From positions 311,797 to 375,796 of the forward strand of contig JAGQRW010000018.1 of NCBI GenBank assembly GCA_020425085.1: 64,000 nt of DNA, in the 5' to 3' direction. Each line of letters begins with the position of its first letter. The stretch's first letter is position 1. The notes beneath the pieces were generated by a model, which did no database searches, was not told the DNA's origin, and saw only the letters and a list, made by a program, of their open reading frames with translations. The stretch comes from Paracoccaceae bacterium. GTDB taxonomy: Bacteria; Pseudomonadota; Alphaproteobacteria; Rhodobacterales; Rhodobacteraceae. The position numbers and the translations under genes were made by a program. Below, piece by piece: positions 9,318-18,911 of the stretch.

Positions 9318-10088
9318 ATGTCGGGAACCGATCACGGGCAGGATGGCGGATTGGGCGGGCCACAGCCGGTGATGGTTCTGGTGCGCCCGCAGATGGGCGA
9401 AAACATCGGCGCCGCCGCCCGCGCCATGTGGAATTTCGGGCTGGAACGAATGCGCCTGGTGGCGCCGCGCGACGGCTGGCCGAACAGCAAGGCGGTGGCG
9501 ATGGCCTCGGGCGCCGGGCGGGTGCTGGATCAGGTGGTGCTGGCCGATGATACCGCCGGGGCGATCGGCGATCTTGACTATGTTCTGGCGACCACGGCGC
9601 GTTCGCGCGATCTGACCAAACCGGTATTGACCCCGGAACGCGCCATGCAGGAAACCACGGCGCGGATCGCGGCGGGCCAAAAGGTCGGCATCCTGTTCGG
9701 CCCGGAACGCGCTGGCCTGGAAAACACCGATATCGCACGCGCCAATGCGGTTATCGCGGTGCCGGTGAACCCGGCCTTTGGCTCGCTCAACCTGGCGCAA
9801 TGCGTGTTGTTGCTGGCTTATGAATGGCGGCGGCAGGGGCCGGATATGCCCCCCGGCCAAAGCGAAATGCGCGAGGCCCGCCCGGCCAACGCCATCGAGG
9901 TTGAACGCCTGTTCGAACGATTGATGGCCGCGCTGGAACCCGCCGGGTTCTTCTGGCCCGAGGACAAGGCCGAAAGCATGGCGCTGAACCTCAGGAACCT
10001 GCTGAGCCGGATGCCCCTGACCGAGGCCGATATCCGCATGCTGCACGGCGTGGTCCGGGCGCTGGCGGGGAAGGAAGCGGGCGAGTAG
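9318..10088 (+). CDS. trmJ: tRNA (cytidine/uridine-2'-O)-methyltransferase TrmJ-like (SpoU family)
   Basis: 256 residues. SpoU/SPOUT motif 1 appears as VRPQMGENIGAAARAMWNFGL, motif 2 as GILFGPERAGLENTDIARAN, and motif 3 as VNPAFGSLNLAQCVLLLAYE, which together form the knotted AdoMet site. TrmJ modifies the 2'-OH of nucleotide 32 in the tRNA anticodon loop. The C-terminal ~90 residues form the helical extension of the TrmJ group. GGGAGAGG before the ATG acts as SD. Other SpoU methyltransferases (LasT) share these motifs. Confidence 0.88.
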   Translation: MSGTDHGQDGGLGGPQPVMVLVRPQMGENIGAAARAMWNFGLERMRLVAPRDGWPNSKAVAMASGAGRVLDQVVLADDTAGAIGDLDYVLATTARSRDLTKPVLTPERAMQETTARIAAGQKVGILFGPERAGLENTDIARANAVIAVPVNPAFGSLNLAQCVLLLAYEWRRQGPDMPPGQSEMREARPANAIEVERLFERLMAALEPAGFFWPEDKAESMALNLRNLLSRMPLTEADIRMLHGVVRALAGKEAGE

Positions 10089-10194
10089 ACAAGAGCGAAG
10101 ATATTCCCGAATTCCAATGTTCCAAGCAAACTTGCTTTAGCGTGGGGTTGTAAGTTGTCTGGTTGATAGCTTTCATCCATAAAAGGGTGAACAA

Positions 10195-10223
10195 ACGAAA
10201 AAGGCGACCTGAAAGGCCGCCTT
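10195..10223 (-). terminator. Rho-independent terminator after the VPLPA-CTERM gene
   Basis: On the minus strand, AAGGCGGCC, loop TTTCA, then GGTCGCCTT (one internal mismatch) runs directly into a T-rich tract. It lies 23 bases after the stop of the exported protein gene at 10246. Confidence 0.75.
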
Positions 10224-10245
10224 CGTCACACCAGTTGGTGTAGAG

Positions 10246-10818
10246 TTAGAGTTTGCGGCGCCTGATTGCGGCCAAACCGCCAAGTCCTGCAATCAGAAGA
10301 AAGCCTGCTGCCGGAAGCGGAACCATTGCGACACTGACCAGCAAGTCATCCACCCGTGCGGAACCATTTGAAGCGGTTCGGAAATACAGTTCGGTGACGT
10401 TGTCGAACAAAGTCAATTGTCCGGATGGACTCATCTTACTGGCGTTGAGAGCCTCACTGAACAACTGGTCAGTTCCGGTCGCAGTCTTGGATACCCATAA
10501 GGCGTGGTCTTCGCCATCCTTGCCGTCGAACGTAAAAGACAGCAAACTGAACAAGCCGCCCGAGTATGTCATCTTGACGGTCTTGCTTGTGGCGTTTGGC
10601 AACAGCAAACAATCCGACTTGGTTCCGTCTTGCGCCTCACAATTGTTCGGGGTCGAGACGGAGCCGCTACCTACATACTCAAAGGTAAATCCCTTTTCCT
10701 GGTATGTATCACCGACTTTGCCGCCGTCACTAAAGTTGATCGTGGCAGCCGACACAGCACTTACGGATGCAAACAGACCAAGCGCAGCAACACCCAGCAT
10801 TTTTCCCAAAGAATTCAT
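10246..10818 (-). CDS. Exported protein with VPLPA-CTERM sorting signal
   Basis: 190 residues. A Sec signal peptide covers about 1-24 (GVAALGLFASVSAVSAA). The C-terminus is a tripartite sorting signal: VPLPAAG, a hydrophobic helix, then RRRKL. This is the VPLPA variant of PEP-CTERM found in alphaproteobacteria and processed by an exosortase; no exosortase gene is in the window. The central part is a beta-rich domain of unknown function with two Cys (NCEAQ, DCLLL). A good SD (GGAGG) precedes the ATG and a terminator follows the stop, so it is monocistronic. Confidence 0.85.
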   Translation of the reverse strand: MNSLGKMLGVAALGLFASVSAVSAATINFSDGGKVGDTYQEKGFTFEYVGSGSVSTPNNCEAQDGTKSDCLLLPNATSKTVKMTYSGGLFSLLSFTFDGKDGEDHALWVSKTATGTDQLFSEALNASKMSPSGQLTLFDNVTELYFRTASNGSARVDDLLVSVAMVPLPAAGFLLIAGLGGLAAIRRRKL

Positions 10819-11209
10819 ATCTAACCTCCACTACACGCATACAAAGCCCACCGGGCCAACATCAACGCGCATTTATACCACGCCTCATTTTCGCCACAAA
10901 GTCATTTCACCGGGTTCCTTGCCGCCGCATTCAAAAAACTAGCAGGGGTTGTGTTGCGGCTTCCTGCTGTGAGCGGATTCAGCCTGAGGTGGTGCAAGCG
11001 TTCGCTATTTCGGCGAATCGCCCCTCTTTAATTGGTGTCATTGAGTTTTCGGCGAATCACTGCAACCGAATCCGCGCTTTAATCTGACCGGTCTTAACCT
11101 CTGGGCGATCAAGTGTTGCAACGCTCCGTCGCTGGTTCGATGAGTTCTTAATTCTGCAAAAAGGGACCGTGGCGCATCCGACGGCGAATATCGCTTTTCC
11201 TGCCCCGCA

Positions 11210-11292
11210 TTGCCTCGATCAACCCTTGGCATATAATTGCTGTACCACCGCACCTTGCCATGCTGCTCCGCCGACTGACGCGTGATATCCAC
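11210..11292 (-). pseudogene. Remnant of an ABM-type monooxygenase gene (C-terminal piece)
   Basis: On the minus strand this stretch reads VDITRQSAEQHGKVRWYSNY and continues PRVDRGNAG. It matches the C-terminal part of the intact gene at 12428-12763 (MDITHQVAQRQGKARWYRHY, then LRVARVERGYDG). Everything upstream of the match is missing: the 3' end of the next gene begins 10 bases away. I read it as the leftover of a duplicated gene. Confidence 0.6.
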
Positions 11293-11302
11293 CGTTCGCG
11301 GT

Positions 11303-11797
11303 TCAGTTGGAAAAATAGGTGAAATTGATATAGCCGATCAGCGCCGCCACCCCCAGAACCCCAAGGATGACGACGACGGGAACCAGCAGGCCCGCGAAAT
11401 AGCCAAGTCGTTCCACCCAAAGGATTGGCCGTTTGGCGATATGATCGCCGCCCGCGTCAAGTGGCGGACAGTTCCGCGCGCCCGCCTTTACCAGGGGGTT
11501 TCGGAAATGCTTCGCGAGGGGCGCGAATGCGATCAGGGAAAAGATGATGACGGCGGCCGCGAACAGCGACAATGAGGTAATGCTGACCTCGCCGCCGCGC
11601 CCGAACGTGATCCAGCCCCAGAACGAAAAGGCCAGAACGCCAACCATGGTCAGAACGCCGATACTGGCCGCGGGCGTGATATCGACCTCGGCCGAACAGT
11701 TGTCGCATTTGTAGCGGATGACGGAATTATACACCTGCATCCGGCGCGAAACCGGCAAAAGCGTCGGCTGCCGACATTGGGCGCATCGTCTGATCAT
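11303..11797 (-). CDS. Zinc-ribbon membrane protein of unknown function
   Basis: 164 residues. The N-terminus has two CxxC pairs (Cys5/Cys8 in CAQC, Cys31/Cys34 in CDNC), a treble-clef/zinc-ribbon pattern. Three hydrophobic segments follow at about 44-62, 75-95 and 133-158. This layout suggests a cytoplasmic metal-binding head on an inner-membrane anchor. I do not recognise the family. The start at 11797 has a modest GGACGG SD. It is divergent from the small exported protein at 12011. Confidence 0.65.
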   Translation of the reverse strand: MIRRCAQCRQPTLLPVSRRMQVYNSVIRYKCDNCSAEVDITPAASIGVLTMVGVLAFSFWGWITFGRGGEVSITSLSLFAAAVIIFSLIAFAPLAKHFRNPLVKAGARNCPPLDAGGDHIAKRPILWVERLGYFAGLLVPVVVILGVLGVAALIGYINFTYFSN

Positions 11798-12010
11798 TGC
11801 CGTCCGTCCCTTCCTTTCCGGGATCGCATCGCCCGCGGATGGCCGCCACCATCAAGGGCGTCGGCCGAATTTTCAAGCAGTTGAACCTAAATATCGGAAA
11901 TAAAAGTAGAAAGGGTGACAATCTGTCCCTATGCCTTCTATCCCTTCTTCTCTAATTGTGGGGACAGTGCGCCTGTGACCAGCGCGCCGATCACAATAAA
12001 GGGATTTAAG

Positions 12011-12343
12011 ATGACAAAGAACGCACGCAAGATCTTTACAGCCGCTGCGCTTGCCGCCGGAGCGGTTTTCGCCACAGGCGGCATGGCAAACGCACAGGGC
12101 GACCTCTATTACATGCACAATGCCAGCGCCTATTACATCTGGTCAGACAGGAATTCCTGCGAGCTTGACTTGCAGTACTCCAACAACGATTGCCTGACAT
12201 TCGGCGGCAAACCCCTGTGCGGTTCGCAGCTTTATTCGACCGCCGCCACCTTGGGCGTCGCGATCGACAAGGTCAAACGCAACGACACCATCATCATCCG
12301 CCACACCAACGGCAATTCCGAATTCTGCCGGATCACGCCCTGA
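12011..12343 (+). CDS. Small exported protein, unknown function
   Basis: 110 residues. A clear signal peptide (basic MTKNARK, hydrophobic core to about 22, likely cleavage after ANA at 28) leaves a mature domain of ~82 residues with four Cys (50, 61, 70, 106), enough for two disulfides, and many aromatic residues near its start (LYYMHNASAYYIW). The frame is open upstream to 11915, but those residues do not look coding; the ATG at 12011 heads the signal peptide. No family recognised. Confidence 0.65.
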   Translation: MTKNARKIFTAAALAAGAVFATGGMANAQGDLYYMHNASAYYIWSDRNSCELDLQYSNNDCLTFGGKPLCGSQLYSTAATLGVAIDKVKRNDTIIIRHTNGNSEFCRITP

Positions 12344-12427
12344 TCAAGCGTTTTGAAGGTGTCGGCGGGTGGACCGGGCATGGTTCCGGTCAGGTTTCCT
12401 GATTCACCCGGCCTTCAGCCGTCACCC

Positions 12428-12763
12428 CTAACGCCCTTCCGGCCCATCATAGCCACGCTCGACCCTTGCGACCCTTAGCGTGTAGTGGCGGTACCAGCGC
12501 GCCTTGCCTTGCCGTTGCGCCACCTGATGCGTGATGTCCATCCGCCAGGCCGCAATCGCCGCCTCATCCTGCCAATAACTGACGGTGATGCCGAAACCAT
12601 CCGCATCCCGGCAGCTATCAACCCCGATATAGCCGTCCTGTTTCGCCGCCAGTTCCGCCATCAGCGCCGCCATTTCCTGATAGCCTTTGCTATCATCGCT
12701 GGCCTGGCTGGCGAAGATCACCGCGTAATAGGGCGGTTCGGGCAGGGGGGCGAAATCTGGCAT
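12428..12763 (-). CDS. ABM-like (antibiotic biosynthesis monooxygenase fold) protein
   Basis: 111 residues, a dimeric ferredoxin-like fold typical of ABM/EthD-type proteins: YYAVIFASQASDD, QEMAALMAELAAKQDGYIGVDS, then GFGITVSYWQDEAAIAAWRMDITHQ and the closing ARWYRHYTLRVARVERGY. These small proteins include quinol monooxygenases and heme-degrading enzymes; many have no known substrate. It is followed, on the same strand, by nothing until the partial copy at 11210-11292. The ABC transporter operon ends 19 bases upstream of its start. Confidence 0.8.
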   Translation of the reverse strand: MPDFAPLPEPPYYAVIFASQASDDSKGYQEMAALMAELAAKQDGYIGVDSCRDADGFGITVSYWQDEAAIAAWRMDITHQVAQRQGKARWYRHYTLRVARVERGYDGPEGR

Positions 12764-12781
12764 CAGCCTGATTCCCTTGGC

Positions 12782-14866
12782 CTATTCGGCCGCGATCTTT
12801 ATCACCGGCTCCATTCGGTGCAGGATTTCCAGCGACAGGTGGCATTTGACCTGATGCCCCTCGGCCAGTGTCACCATCGGCGGCACCTCGCGGTCACAGA
12901 GGCCATCGGGCACCTGATCCTTCCAGCCGCAGCGGGTCTGGAACGGGCAGCCCGAAGGCGGGTTCATCGCCGAGGGAATTTCCCCCTCCAGCACGATGCG
13001 TTTCTTTTCGATCTTGGTATCGGCGATAGGAACCGCCGACAGCAACGCCTCGGTATAGGGGTGGTAGGGGGGTGAGAACACCTGATCGGTGGTGCCGATT
13101 TCGACCACATGGCCCAGATACATCACCATCACCCGGTCGGAAAGGTAGCGCACGATGGAAAGGTCGTGGCTGATGAACAGAAGCGTGGTCTTTTCGGTGC
13201 GCTGGATTTCCATCAACAGATCGGTGACGGCGGCCTGCACGCTGACGTCAAGCGCACTGACCGGTTCATCCGCGACCACGATCCGCGCCCCCCCGGCAAA
13301 GGCGCGGGCGATGCCGACGCGCTGTTTCTGGCCGCCGGACAACTGCCGAGGCATCCGGTCGGCAAATTCGCGCGGCAGCTTGACCATGTCGAGCAGGACC
13401 AGCATGCGTTCGCGCCGCTCGGATTCATTGGCGCCGACCTTGAAGATCTCCAGCGCGCGGATGATCTGGCGGCCCACGGTCATCGACGGGTTCAGCGTGT
13501 CGAACGGGTTCTGAAACACCATCTGCACCGAACTGACGGTGGCGGTATCACGGGCCTCGATCGGGATGTCGCCGATCGAATTGCCGTCAAGCAGGATTTC
13601 GCCGTCGGTGGCGGTTTCAAGCCCCATCAGCACCTTGGCAAAGGTGGATTTACCGCAGCCCGACTCGCCGACGATGGCCAGCGTCTCGCTTTCGCGGGCC
13701 TCAAAACTCAGGGTTTCGTTGGCCTTGACCACCTTCTTGCTGCCGCCGCCGAACAGCGCGCTGGCCGCCACCTCGTAATATTTCTTGAGATCCTTCATCT
13801 TCAGGACAACTTCGCCGATCTCGGCCTTTTCCTGCCGGATCGCGGCGGCAATCGGGGCATGCCAGTCAATTTCCTTGATCCGCCGGCAGCGCGAAACATG
13901 CCGGTCGTCGCCGCTGATCTGCTCCATCATCACGTTGCCGGTATCGCAGACGCCTTCGACGAAATAATCGCAGCGCGGCCCGAAATTGCAGCCGGGCGGG
14001 CGTTCATGCGGCAGCGGAAAGTTGCCGGGAATGGCCACCAGCGGGCGGCTGTTCTTGTCAGCACCCGGCAAGGGGATCGAGCGGAACAGCGCCTGCGTAT
14101 AGGGGTGCTGCATCTGGTTGAAAACATCGTCGATGCTGCCGCGCTCCACCGCCTCGCCGGAATACATCACGCAGATGCGGTCGCAGGTTTCCAGAACGAG
14201 GCCAAGGTTGTGGCTGATGAACAGCATCGAGGTGCCGTATTTCTTGCCCAGATCCTTGACCAGATCGACCACCGCTGCCTCGACCGTCACGTCAAGGGCT
14301 GTGGTCGGTTCATCCAGGATCAGCAGGCTCGGTTTTGACATCAGGGCCATGGCGATGACGATGCGCTGCTGCTGGCCGCCCGACAACTGGTGGGGAAAGC
14401 TGTTCAGTATGCGTTCCGGGTCGGGCAGTTTCACGTCGGTCACCACCTCAAGCGCGCGCTGATAGGCGACCTTGGCGTCGATGCCTTCGTGGATCATCGG
14501 CACTTCCATCAACTGCTTGCCGATGCGCATGGCCGGGTTGAGCGAGGCCATCGGCTCCTGATAGATCATGGCGATCTCGTTGCCGCGCACGTCGCGCAGT
14601 TCCTCGGGCGTGAGTTCGGAAATGTCGCGCCCCTTGAACTTGATGGTGCCGCCGACGATCTGCCCGTTCACCCCCAGATCCTGCATCACGCCAAGTGCCA
14701 CGGTGGATTTGCCGCAACCCGACTCGCCCACCAGCCCCAACGCCTCGCCGGGCATGACGTTGGCGGAAAAATCCATCACCGCCGGGATTTCCCGAAGGCG
14801 GGTGAAAAAGCTGATCGACAGCTTGTCGATCTCCAGGATCGGGCCGTCGTAATCCCATTTCGCCAT
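12782..14866 (-). CDS. Peptide-type ABC transporter, fused double ATPase (DppD-DppF)
   Basis: 694 residues with two complete ABC domains. Domain 1 has P-loop GESGCGKS at 47-54, signature LSGGQQQR at 161 and Walker B LLILDEP; domain 2 has GESGCGKS at 400-407, LSGGQKQR at 509 and VVADEP. After each domain comes the oligopeptide-transporter C-terminal motif with clustered Cys (PPGCNFGPRC; PPSGCPFQTRCGW), typical of the Opp/Dpp group and sometimes an iron-sulfur site. It powers the importer encoded by the three genes upstream on this strand. Fused DppDF ATPases are common in alphaproteobacteria. Confidence 0.93.
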   Translation of the reverse strand: MAKWDYDGPILEIDKLSISFFTRLREIPAVMDFSANVMPGEALGLVGESGCGKSTVALGVMQDLGVNGQIVGGTIKFKGRDISELTPEELRDVRGNEIAMIYQEPMASLNPAMRIGKQLMEVPMIHEGIDAKVAYQRALEVVTDVKLPDPERILNSFPHQLSGGQQQRIVIAMALMSKPSLLILDEPTTALDVTVEAAVVDLVKDLGKKYGTSMLFISHNLGLVLETCDRICVMYSGEAVERGSIDDVFNQMQHPYTQALFRSIPLPGADKNSRPLVAIPGNFPLPHERPPGCNFGPRCDYFVEGVCDTGNVMMEQISGDDRHVSRCRRIKEIDWHAPIAAAIRQEKAEIGEVVLKMKDLKKYYEVAASALFGGGSKKVVKANETLSFEARESETLAIVGESGCGKSTFAKVLMGLETATDGEILLDGNSIGDIPIEARDTATVSSVQMVFQNPFDTLNPSMTVGRQIIRALEIFKVGANESERRERMLVLLDMVKLPREFADRMPRQLSGGQKQRVGIARAFAGGARIVVADEPVSALDVSVQAAVTDLLMEIQRTEKTTLLFISHDLSIVRYLSDRVMVMYLGHVVEIGTTDQVFSPPYHPYTEALLSAVPIADTKIEKKRIVLEGEIPSAMNPPSGCPFQTRCGWKDQVPDGLCDREVPPMVTLAEGHQVKCHLSLEILHRMEPVIKIAAE

Positions 14867-14887
14867 CGTGTTACTCCTCGTTTCGGC

Positions 14888-16081
14888 TCAGTCGCGCAAG
14901 GATTCCTCGCGCAGGCCGTCGGCCAGCAGATTCAGCCCCAGAACCAGGCTCAAGAGTGCCAGCGCCGGCGGCAGGGCGGGATGCAGGTAGATCGACAACA
15001 GTTTCCTGCCCTCGTTGATCGTGCTGCCCCAATCCGGGCTTTCCGGCGGCAGGCCGAGGCCAAAAAAGCCGAGCGTCCCCAGAAGGATGGTGGTGTATCC
15101 CACCCGCAGGCAGAAATCGACGATCAGCGGGCCGCGTGCGTTCGGCAGGATTTCCCACAGCATGATGTACCAGGGGCCTTCGCCGCGGGTCTGCGCGGCG
15201 GCGACATAGTCGCGGGTCTTGATGTCCATGGCCAGCCCGCGCACGATGCGGAAAACCGTGGGCGAGTTCACGAACACCACCGACACGAACACCACCAGGA
15301 TGCCGCCCGGAATGTCAAAACCGTCCAGCCAGCGCGGGATCACGTCCAGCTTGGTGCCGGATTCGCTGATCAGCGACAGGTATAGCCAGAACATCACCCC
15401 CAGAACGCCGATCAGCAGCGGTGTGCGGATGGCCGGCTGGGTGTGATAGCGCGAATTCAGCAGGATACCGACAAAGGCGATGGGAAAGATGAACATCACC
15501 GCCCCCATGTAACTGGGTATGCCGGTATCGACGATTTCCGGCGTGACCAGCAGATAGAACAGCAGGATCACCGGAAAGGCCAGGATCAGGTTGGCCAGGA
15601 ACGACAACAGCGTGTCCAGCTTGCCGCCGTAATAGCCCGCCGGCAGGCCAAGCGTGATGCCGACCATGAAGGCGAACACGGTTGCCAGCGGTGCGATCTG
15701 CACCACCACCCAACTGCCCTTGATCATCCGGCTGAACACGTCGCGCGCCAGGTTGTCGCCGCCCAGAAGGTAATAGGCGTATTCGCCCTCCTTGGCGCCG
15801 CTCAATGGCGTGCCGGGCGGCTTGTTCTTCATCCCCGAGACCTGCTCCAGCGCGTTATGGGTGATGATCAGATCGAAAGCGCCGAAAATGGCGGCGTAGA
15901 CCCAGAACATCACCAGCGCGAAGCCGACCATGCCGATGGTGCTGTCAAACAGCTTGCCGTATAGGCCAAGCCGCCGTTTGTAGGTGATCGAAATGGTAAA
16001 GGTCGCCACCAGCGCGATCCATACCGGCGTAAGCTGGGCAAGGAGGCGCAGGATGATGTCGATCCAGGAAAGCGGTTCCAT
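14888..16081 (-). CDS. Peptide-type ABC transporter permease (DppC-like)
   Basis: 397 residues, longer than the usual ~300 of DppC. N-terminal membrane helices are followed by a long periplasmic insertion before the conserved core. The BPD permease EAA loop is visible as VAAAQTRGEGPWYIMLWEILPNARGPLIV near 320. The C-terminus has the DppC-type LGFFGLGLPPESPDWGSTINEGR stretch. A GAGGGG SD precedes the ATG. It sits between the other permease (12 bases upstream) and the ATPase. Confidence 0.9.
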   Translation of the reverse strand: MEPLSWIDIILRLLAQLTPVWIALVATFTISITYKRRLGLYGKLFDSTIGMVGFALVMFWVYAAIFGAFDLIITHNALEQVSGMKNKPPGTPLSGAKEGEYAYYLLGGDNLARDVFSRMIKGSWVVVQIAPLATVFAFMVGITLGLPAGYYGGKLDTLLSFLANLILAFPVILLFYLLVTPEIVDTGIPSYMGAVMFIFPIAFVGILLNSRYHTQPAIRTPLLIGVLGVMFWLYLSLISESGTKLDVIPRWLDGFDIPGGILVVFVSVVFVNSPTVFRIVRGLAMDIKTRDYVAAAQTRGEGPWYIMLWEILPNARGPLIVDFCLRVGYTTILLGTLGFFGLGLPPESPDWGSTINEGRKLLSIYLHPALPPALALLSLVLGLNLLADGLREESLRD

Positions 16082-16093
16082 CAGTTGATCCCC

Positions 16094-17143
16094 TCAAGCA
16101 ATTCGGATGCGCGGGTTGAGGTAGACATAGCCGATATCGGAAATAAGCTGTGTCACCAGAACCACGAATACCGAAACCACCGAAACCCCCAGCAGCAGTT
16201 CGATGTCATTGTTGCCCGCCGCCTGCACCAGCGTCCAGCCGAAGCCCTTGTAGTTGAACAGGGTCTCGGTGATGACGACGCCGTTCAGAAGCCACGGGAA
16301 TTGCAGCATGATCACCGTGAACGGCGCGATCAGCGCATTCCTGAGCGCGTGTTTCAGCACGATGTTGCCAAAGGTCACGCCCTTCAGGCGCGCGGTGCGG
16401 ATATATTGCGCCGTCATCACCTCGGCCATACTGGCGCGGGTCATGCGGGCGATATAGCCGATGCCGTATAGCGCGATGGTCACCACCGGCAGGGTGAAAT
16501 TGGCAAATGTTATGTCGTCCATCGCCGAGGTGGCGGTGCCCTTGAACCATTTCAGCCCCACCGCCGACGAGGCGAAGATGGCGATGAAAATGACACCTGA
16601 GACATATTCCGGCGTCGCGGTCGAGGTGATCGAGATGGTCGAAAGGGCGCGGTCCAGCCGCGAGCCTTCGCGCATGCCCGCCATCACGCCGAGGATCAGC
16701 GCCGAGGGAACCATCACGCACATCACCGCCAGCATCAGCCAACCAGTCAGCCCGAGGCGTTTTATGACGATGTCCCAGACCGGTTCCTTGAACACGGTCG
16801 ACAGGCCCCAGTCGCCTTGCAGCACGCCGCAGAACCGTCGCGGCTTGACGGTCGGGTCGGCGTCTTCGGCGATGCAGCGCCCGGTCACCTTGCCGCTGTC
16901 AAGGGTACGGGTGAAACCCGGCAATATCCCCAGCCATTGGCCGTATTTCACCGGCACCGACTGAAGATAGCCGTGATTGCCCAGCCACGACATGACCTGT
17001 TCGTCGGTCATCCGCTGGTTGCCCTGGTTCTTGGCCAGCTTTTCCAGATTGGGCTGCAGATTGGTCAGAAAGAAAACGATGAATGTCAGGCAAAGAGCGG
17101 TGAGGATCATCACCCCCAGTCGTCGCAGTATGAACATTCCCAT
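16094..17143 (-). CDS. Peptide-type ABC transporter permease (DppB-like)
   Basis: 349 residues. N-terminal helix FILRRLGVMILTALCLTFIVFFLTN is the DppB hallmark. A large periplasmic loop carries KYGQWLGILPGF. The EAA loop reads YIRTARLKGVTFGNIVLKHALRNALIAPFTV. It forms the membrane channel with the DppC-like protein. The SD GGGGCG lies 5-6 bases before the ATG. Confidence 0.92.
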   Translation of the reverse strand: MGMFILRRLGVMILTALCLTFIVFFLTNLQPNLEKLAKNQGNQRMTDEQVMSWLGNHGYLQSVPVKYGQWLGILPGFTRTLDSGKVTGRCIAEDADPTVKPRRFCGVLQGDWGLSTVFKEPVWDIVIKRLGLTGWLMLAVMCVMVPSALILGVMAGMREGSRLDRALSTISITSTATPEYVSGVIFIAIFASSAVGLKWFKGTATSAMDDITFANFTLPVVTIALYGIGYIARMTRASMAEVMTAQYIRTARLKGVTFGNIVLKHALRNALIAPFTVIMLQFPWLLNGVVITETLFNYKGFGWTLVQAAGNNDIELLLGVSVVSVFVVLVTQLISDIGYVYLNPRIRIA

Positions 17144-17243
17144 GTATTCGCCCCTGTTGATAAGGCTGTGGCGGACATGTTGACCTGTCCGTCCGATGGT
17201 TTCCGGGCCGCGCCAGATCGGCGCGGCCCGGTATTTTCAAGGT

Positions 17244-18911
17244 TCAGAGGGCAAAGCCGAACTTGTAATAATGGAACTCATGCGCCGGATGCTTTTCGAC
17301 GTTGACGAACTGGCCATCCTGGTGGTTGAAGAGCGACCGCCAATAGGGCTGGATGATCACGCCATCGTCACGCAGAAGCTGTTCGATCTTGGCCATCACC
17401 ACGCGCCGCTTGTCGGCGTCGGCGATCGACAGCGCCTGATTGATCAGCTTGTCGAATTCCGGGTTGGAATAGGCGGCCTCGTTCCAGGCCTCGCCGCTGC
17501 GATAGGCCAGGGCCAGGATCTGCACATCAAGCGGCCGGTGGTTCCATTCGGTCATCGAGAACGGATATTTCGTCCAGTCGTTCCAGAATGTCGAACCGGG
17601 CAGAACCGTGCGCTTGATCGAAATGCCCGCATCGCGCAACTGTGCCGCGATGGCGTCGCCGGTGTTCTTCTGATAATCGTCATCGACGGTGATCAGTTCA
17701 TGCTCGAAATCCTTGGCGATCGAGGCATCCATCAACTTCTTGGCTTCTGCCGGATCGAACGGTGCCGGGCCGATATCGGCATAGGCCGGGTGGATCGGGC
17801 AGACATGGTGGTTCGCCGCCACGGTGCCGCGACCGGAATATCCCAGTTCCAGCAGCACGGCATTGTCCACCGCCAGCGCCAGTGCCCGGCGCACATCCGA
17901 TGTGGCATAAGGCACGATACCGTTGACTTCGGCCACCTGGTTGGGGCGAATGACAACCGTTGCCGCCGTAATCGCCTCGGATTTCTTCCAGCCGATGCTG
18001 TCCATGATGTCGATGAAATCGCCGACGGTTTCATAAAACAGATCCACCTCTTCGGATTCTGCCGCCGCTACCCAGGCCGACGGGTCGGTGCCGTAGTCGA
18101 TCAGTTCGATCCGGTCGAGATAGGGGCCGCCATAGACCGATGTACCCCACCATTCCATGTCGGTGTTGCGGTTCATGGTGCATTTCACGCCCACTTCCAG
18201 TTCATCCGGCAGGTATGGGCCGGTGCCGATGCCGTTGGCCCAGATGTCGCCACCGTCATAGCTGGAATGCGGCACCGCAGCGGGATAGTCCGACACGTTG
18301 GCGACGATGGCGATATCGGGCGAGGACAGCATCAGTTTGACGGTATGATCGTCAACCACGGTGATGGCGCCATCGCGGGCCTGCTTGGTGGATTCGTCGA
18401 TCATCGTGCTCATGCGGCTGGCCATCGAATTGGTCTCGCTGGTGGCGTCGCACCACATGCCGATCACCCGCGCCACGTCATTGGCGGTGAAATCGTCGCC
18501 GTTGTTCCACTTGACGCCTTTCCTGACGTTCAGAATGTACTGGGTGGCGTCGTCATTGATTTCCCAGCTATCCAGCAGCATGCCGCGGAAGGTACCGTCA
18601 GCGTTGTATTCCACCAGATATTCCAGGAATCCGCGCGACTGGTTGCCGATTTCCGACCAGTCATAGGAACGCGGATCCTTCATTGCCTTGACGCTTTGCT
18701 GGATGCGGATGGTGCCGCCCTGTTTGGCCGGCTCAGCAGCCCTTGCCGGGGCCTCAAGGCCGATCATTGCATAGGCAGCCGCTGCCGTTGCGCCAAAGGC
18801 GGTGGCGCGGGTCAGGAATTCGCGGCGGCTTAGCTGGCCGGCCTTGAATTCTCTGGCATACATCGCCACGGCGCGGTGCATCGGTTTTCCGTTGATGGTG
18901 TCTTGGGTCAT
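17244..18911 (-). CDS. ABC transporter substrate-binding protein, family 5, Tat-exported
   Basis: 555 residues from the ATG at 18911 (SD GGGAGA). The N-terminus carries a twin-arginine signal, [22 protein letters not shown], with processing expected after the following PARA-A. Family-5 SBP features follow ([31 protein letters not shown]-terminal [12 protein letters not shown]). It captures the substrate, probably a peptide or peptide-like compound, in the periplasm; the exact ligand cannot be deduced. First gene of the transporter operon, 100 bases before the DppB-like permease. Confidence 0.92.
   Translation of the reverse strand: MTQDTINGKPMHRAVAMYAREFKAGQLSRREFLTRATAFGATAAAAYAMIGLEAPARAAEPAKQGGTIRIQQSVKAMKDPRSYDWSEIGNQSRGFLEYLVEYNADGTFRGMLLDSWEINDDATQYILNVRKGVKWNNGDDFTANDVARVIGMWCDATSETNSMASRMSTMIDESTKQARDGAITVVDDHTVKLMLSSPDIAIVANVSDYPAAVPHSSYDGGDIWANGIGTGPYLPDELEVGVKCTMNRNTDMEWWGTSVYGGPYLDRIELIDYGTDPSAWVAAAESEEVDLFYETVGDFIDIMDSIGWKKSEAITAATVVIRPNQVAEVNGIVPYATSDVRRALALAVDNAVLLELGYSGRGTVAANHHVCPIHPAYADIGPAPFDPAEAKKLMDASIAKDFEHELITVDDDYQKNTGDAIAAQLRDAGISIKRTVLPGSTFWNDWTKYPFSMTEWNHRPLDVQILALAYRSGEAWNEAAYSNPEFDKLINQALSIADADKRRVVMAKIEQLLRDDGVIIQPYWRSLFNHQDGQFVNVEKHPAHEFHYYKFGFAL

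Noticed and set aside
13109-14338. 409-codon plus-strand frame opposite the double ATPase
   Set aside because: Antisense of two clear ABC domains; His-rich, no family.
17196-18833. 545-codon plus-strand frame opposite the substrate-binding protein
   Set aside because: Antisense shadow of the SBP gene without any recognisable motif.
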